Positions 4,716-6,686 of a stretch of 6,686 nucleotides of DNA are shown one piece after another; position 1 is the first letter of the stretch; every line of letters begins with the position of its first letter. A model generated the notes under the pieces. The model was not told the origin of the DNA and did not search any database. It saw only the letters and a list, made by a program, of their open reading frames with translations. A program made the position numbers and the translations under genes. Source of the DNA: Caldisericota bacterium (GTDB lineage: Bacteria > Bipolaricaulota > Bipolaricaulia > Bipolaricaulales > Bipolaricaulaceae); NCBI GenBank assembly GCA_013151115.1, contig JAADIW010000086.1:1-6686 (forward strand), written 5' to 3'.

Positions 4716-5362
4716 GGCCCCGTGGATCCCCTTCCCCCGAAGGCGACGAGGACGGAGAAGAACGGCCCTCCAAACGTCTCCGGGGGGCCGGTGAACTCGA
4801 TCCCGTCCGCCCTCCAGGGGCCCGGGAAGGCGAGGAGGTTCCCCGCCGTCACCCGCACCCCGAACCAGTCCAGGGGCCAGAACTCCACGGATACGAAGGG
4901 CAGAAAGAGGAAGAACCCCCGGGAGAGGTAGAGGTCAGCGGGGGCAGCGAGGGCGTCGCCGAGGGAACCGTAAGCTCGCGAACGCAGGCGGAGCTCCGCG
5001 CCCCCTCCCCCGAGGAAGGCCCCCACGGTGGCGGAGAAGCCCCCGCCCTCCAGGACCAAGATCTCCCCGGAAGCACCGCCCAGTCCCATCGAGAGCTCCG
5101 TGCGCCTTTCGCCCGCGCCCGCGGAACGCGATCCACCGAAGCCTCCCCCGCCGAACCGCAGGTCATCGCCTCCGATCCCCATGCCTCCGTATAGGACGAG
5201 AGGCCCCCCCACCGGGGGATAACCCACGGCCTCCAGGGCCGCGTTGAGCTCGGCAAGATCCCAGAAGAGGAACGCCGCACCCGAGTAGCCGGCGCCGAAG
5301 CCCTCCCCGAGCCCGAGAAAACCCATCCCCATCGCCACCGCCATCGCCGCCGCCCACCGCAT
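4703..5362 (-). CDS. Glycine-rich secreted or outer-envelope protein of unknown function
   Basis: A 219-residue protein with an N-terminal hydrophobic stretch (residues 4-18, one Arg before it) that looks like a weak signal peptide, perhaps cleaved near residue 24. Next comes a helix-like segment, LFWDLAELNAALEAVGYPP at 32-50. The rest is very rich in glycine: YGGMGIGG at 58-65, FGGGGFGGS at 70-78, GLGG at 93-96 and FLGGGG at 116-121. It has alternating short strands such as GGFSATVGAF and PFVSVEFWPLDWFGVRVTAG, and a final strand PFFSVLVAFGG before a polar tail. The pattern resembles a small beta-rich or barrel-like surface protein. I recall similar glycine-rich hypotheticals in Thermotogae and candidate phyla but cannot name a family. 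The start is supported by AGGAGGTGG at 5375-5367. It follows pheS by 39 nt on the same strand and is probably co-transcribed with it. Confidence 0.8.
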   Translation of the reverse strand: MRWAAAMAVAMGMGFLGLGEGFGAGYSGAAFLFWDLAELNAALEAVGYPPVGGPLVLYGGMGIGGDDLRFGGGGFGGSRSAGAGERRTELSMGLGGASGEILVLEGGGFSATVGAFLGGGGAELRLRSRAYGSLGDALAAPADLYLSRGFFLFLPFVSVEFWPLDWFGVRVTAGNLLAFPGPWRADGIEFTGPPETFGGPFFSVLVAFGGRGSTGPQGG

Positions 5363-5401
5363 CGTACCACCTCCTGTGTCGCCCGGTCCGACGGGACTGG
5401 A

Positions 5402-6400
5402 TCAGAACTGTCCCAGGAACCGAACGTCGTTCTGAAAGAAGAGTCGGATGTCATCTATACCGTACTTGAGCATCGCCATCCGTTCGATCCCCAACCCGAA
5501 GGCGAACCCCGTTACCTCCTCGGGATCGTACCCCACTTCCCGGAACACCGCGGGGTCCACCATCCCCGCCCCCATGATCTCGAGCCAGGGACCGCCCTCG
5601 CGGCGGATGTGGACTTGAGCCGAGGGCTCGGTGAAGGGGAAGAAGTCGGCGGAGAACCGCATCTCGTACCCCGGCCCGAAGAACTGGCGCACGAACTCCT
5701 CGATGATCCATTTGAGGTGGGCCATGGTGAGGCCCCGCTCGACCCAGAGGAGCTCCACCTGGTGGAAGACGGGGAAATGGGTGGCATCCGGGGTATCGCG
5801 GCGGTAACAGCGGCCGGGGCAAATGACCCGCACCGGGGGCTTCCTCGACTTCATCACCCGGATCTGGACGGGGGAGGTATGCGTACGCAGCAGCAAACCC
5901 TCGTCGATGTAAAAGGAATCCCACTCGTCCCTGGCGGGATGATCGGGAGGGATGTTGAGGGCCTCGAAGTTGTAGTAATCGGTCTCCACCTCCGGGCCGG
6001 TGGCGACGTCGAATCCCATCTCCATGAAGATCCGCTCGATCTCGAGGCGCACCTGGGTGAGGGGGTGGAGCTTCCCCACCCCCCGCCAGATGCCGGGAAG
6101 GGTGAGGTCGTAGGCCTCCCGCCTCAGGCGTTCCGCCTCCGCCGCGGCCTCGAGTTCCGCGCGGAGCCGTTCGATCCCCCGCTGGACCTCCTCGCGGAGC
6201 TCGTTGAGAAGCCGTCCGGCCTCGGCGCGTTCGGCGGGCGGGAGCTCGCGGAGCACCGCGAAGAGACCGGTGAGGAGGCCCTTACGACCCAGATACCTGA
6301 TGCGGACCTCCTCCAGCTCCTCGAGGGAGGAGACACGGCCGCTCTCCTCCTCCCATCTCGTCCGGACCTCGTCTATCCTCGCCGCCAGTTCACGGAGCAT
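5402..6400 (-). CDS. pheS: Phenylalanine--tRNA ligase, alpha subunit
   Basis: The catalytic subunit of the alpha2-beta2 class II synthetase that charges tRNA-Phe. From ATG 6400 it is 332 residues, a normal length. Residues 1-95 form the charged N-terminal coiled coil that contacts tRNA. The catalytic domain starts near HPLTQV (112-117). Motif 1 is MGFDVATGPEVE (128-139), motif 2 spans RTHTSPVQ (172-179) to CYRRDTPDATHFP (198-210), and motif 3 is GFAFGLGIERMAML (298-311). Ala300 corresponds to the substrate-pocket Ala294 of E. coli. The protein ends in the usual NDVRFLGQF. The frame stays open upstream to 6505, but family alignment supports MLRELAARIDEV as the start; the upstream part is not PheS-like and would overlap rsmD. 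There is no Shine-Dalgarno site, and a promoter 8 nt upstream suggests a leaderless mRNA. pheT does not follow, which is unusual. Confidence 0.97.
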   Translation of the reverse strand: MLRELAARIDEVRTRWEEESGRVSSLEELEEVRIRYLGRKGLLTGLFAVLRELPPAERAEAGRLLNELREEVQRGIERLRAELEAAAEAERLRREAYDLTLPGIWRGVGKLHPLTQVRLEIERIFMEMGFDVATGPEVETDYYNFEALNIPPDHPARDEWDSFYIDEGLLLRTHTSPVQIRVMKSRKPPVRVICPGRCYRRDTPDATHFPVFHQVELLWVERGLTMAHLKWIIEEFVRQFFGPGYEMRFSADFFPFTEPSAQVHIRREGGPWLEIMGAGMVDPAVFREVGYDPEEVTGFAFGLGIERMAMLKYGIDDIRLFFQNDVRFLGQF

Positions 6401-6408
6401 GCCGAGGA

Positions 6409-6438
6409 GATATACCCCTGGGACCGCGCGGTTGTCAA
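6409..6438 (-). promoter_or_regulatory. pheS promoter, positioned for a leaderless transcript
   Basis: On the minus strand there is a perfect -35 box TTGACA (6438-6433), an 18-bp spacer and a -10 box TATATC (6414-6409, 4 of 6 matches). The expected start of transcription, about 7 nt downstream, falls within a few bases of the ATG at 6400, leaving almost no leader and no room for a ribosome binding site or a T-box element. Confidence 0.65.
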
Positions 6439-6458
6439 ACCCGATCGCGGCCGCGCGG
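6424..6458. repeat. Two CCGCGCGG palindromes in the pheS-rsmD intergenic region
   Basis: The 8-bp palindrome CCGCGCGG occurs at 6424-6431 and 6451-6458, each followed by T, 27 bp apart. The first copy lies in the spacer of the pheS promoter, the second just upstream of the -35 box. They could be operator sites for a dimeric regulator shared by the divergent genes, or chance in GC-rich DNA. Confidence 0.3.
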
Positions 6459-6494
6459 TGGCGGGGAACCGGGACGCCCGGGAAAATGGGGTCG

Positions 6495-6686
6495 ATGAGG
6501 ATCATCGGGGGCGAGAGGCGGGGACACCGGCTGGTGGAATGGCACGCCGCCGGTATCAGACCCCTGCGGGACCGGGTCCGGGCCGCCCTCTTCGATACGT
6601 TGGGCGAACTGGTCGTGGGGGCCGATTTCCTGGACCTCTTCGCGGGGACGGGGGCGGTGGGGCTCGAGGCCCTCTCCCGGAGGGCA
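6495..6686 (+). CDS. rsmD: 16S rRNA (guanine(966)-N2)-methyltransferase, N-terminal part (runs off the right edge)
   Basis: RsmD methylates the exocyclic amine of G966 in 16S rRNA during 30S assembly, using SAM. The 64 residues present show the family start MRIIGGERRG, the segment RPLRDRVRAALFDTLG at 22-37, and the SAM-binding motif FLDLFAGTGAVGLEALSR at 45-62. The rest of the Rossmann fold, including the catalytic NPPY motif expected further on, lies outside the window. I chose ATG 6495 because family members normally begin with MRIIGG. An in-frame ATG at 6486 would add only three residues. Neither start has a clear Shine-Dalgarno site, and no convincing promoter is visible. The gene is divergent from pheS and separated from it by 94 nt. 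Confidence 0.92.
   Translation, partial: MRIIGGERRGHRLVEWHAAGIRPLRDRVRAALFDTLGELVVGADFLDLFAGTGAVGLEALSRRA

Noticed and set aside
4589..5194. Plus-strand frame of 201 codons opposite the glycine-rich protein gene
   Set aside because: It is a proline/glutamate-rich shadow without a ribosome binding site. The minus-strand gene has a strong site, a signal-peptide-like start and patterned strands.
6401..6505. N-terminal extension of PheS to the upstream in-frame start at 6505
   Set aside because: The additional 35 residues are not PheS-like, would overlap the rsmD start and would cover the pheS promoter. The normal family start is at 6400.

Overview
This is a GC-rich bacterial chromosomal segment with densely packed genes, a tmRNA gene and ordinary housekeeping functions. 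The small [4Fe-4S] ferredoxin and the short adenosylhomocysteinase both look like the versions found in Thermotoga and other anaerobic or thermophilic lineages. The glycine-rich secreted protein also recalls poorly characterised families from such lineages. My best guess is an anaerobic, possibly thermophilic bacterium from a deep or candidate phylum (Bipolaricaulota-like is one option). The phylum is inference, not something the sequence proves. I see no phage, transposon, CRISPR array or other mobile element.

Layout. (1) Positions 1-174, minus strand: the first 58 residues of a membrane protein, possibly ComEC-like. (2) Positions 168-567, plus strand: a near-consensus promoter and a complete one-piece tmRNA (ssrA). 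Its tag reading frame appears to end in YALN instead of the usual ALAA. (3) Positions 568-1008: a probable promoter, a leader with two competing hairpins, and a small ORF of 59 codons with a strong ribosome binding site, then the ferredoxin promoter. (4) Positions 1009-1238: the ferredoxin gene and a textbook intrinsic terminator. (5) Positions 1247-4715, plus strand: a tight four-gene run encoding a patatin-like hydrolase, an EamA/DMT transporter, an adenosylhomocysteinase and a class II aldolase. Gaps are 4 nt, 7 nt and a 1-nt overlap. (6) Positions 4703-6400, minus strand: pheS, then 39 nt later a glycine-rich secreted protein of unknown function. The latter converges on the aldolase gene with a 13-nt tail-to-tail overlap. 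(7) Positions 6495-6686, plus strand: the start of rsmD, divergent from pheS.

How the genes relate. tmRNA, PheS and RsmD all serve translation. The adenosylhomocysteinase and the class II aldolase are translationally linked and may together recycle by-products of S-adenosylmethionine, but the aldolase substrate cannot be read from the sequence. Translation signals are mixed. The ferredoxin, the small ORF and the glycine-rich protein have strong Shine-Dalgarno sites. pheS, the membrane protein at the left edge and the patatin gene have none, and pheS has a promoter placed so that its mRNA would be leaderless or nearly so.

The window looks mostly like ordinary core genome. The items most worth a second look are the unusual tmRNA tag end, the small ORF between ssrA and the ferredoxin gene, the terminator that abuts the patatin start codon, the leaderless pheS promoter with paired CCGCGCGG palindromes, and the secreted glycine-rich protein sitting where pheT would normally be.
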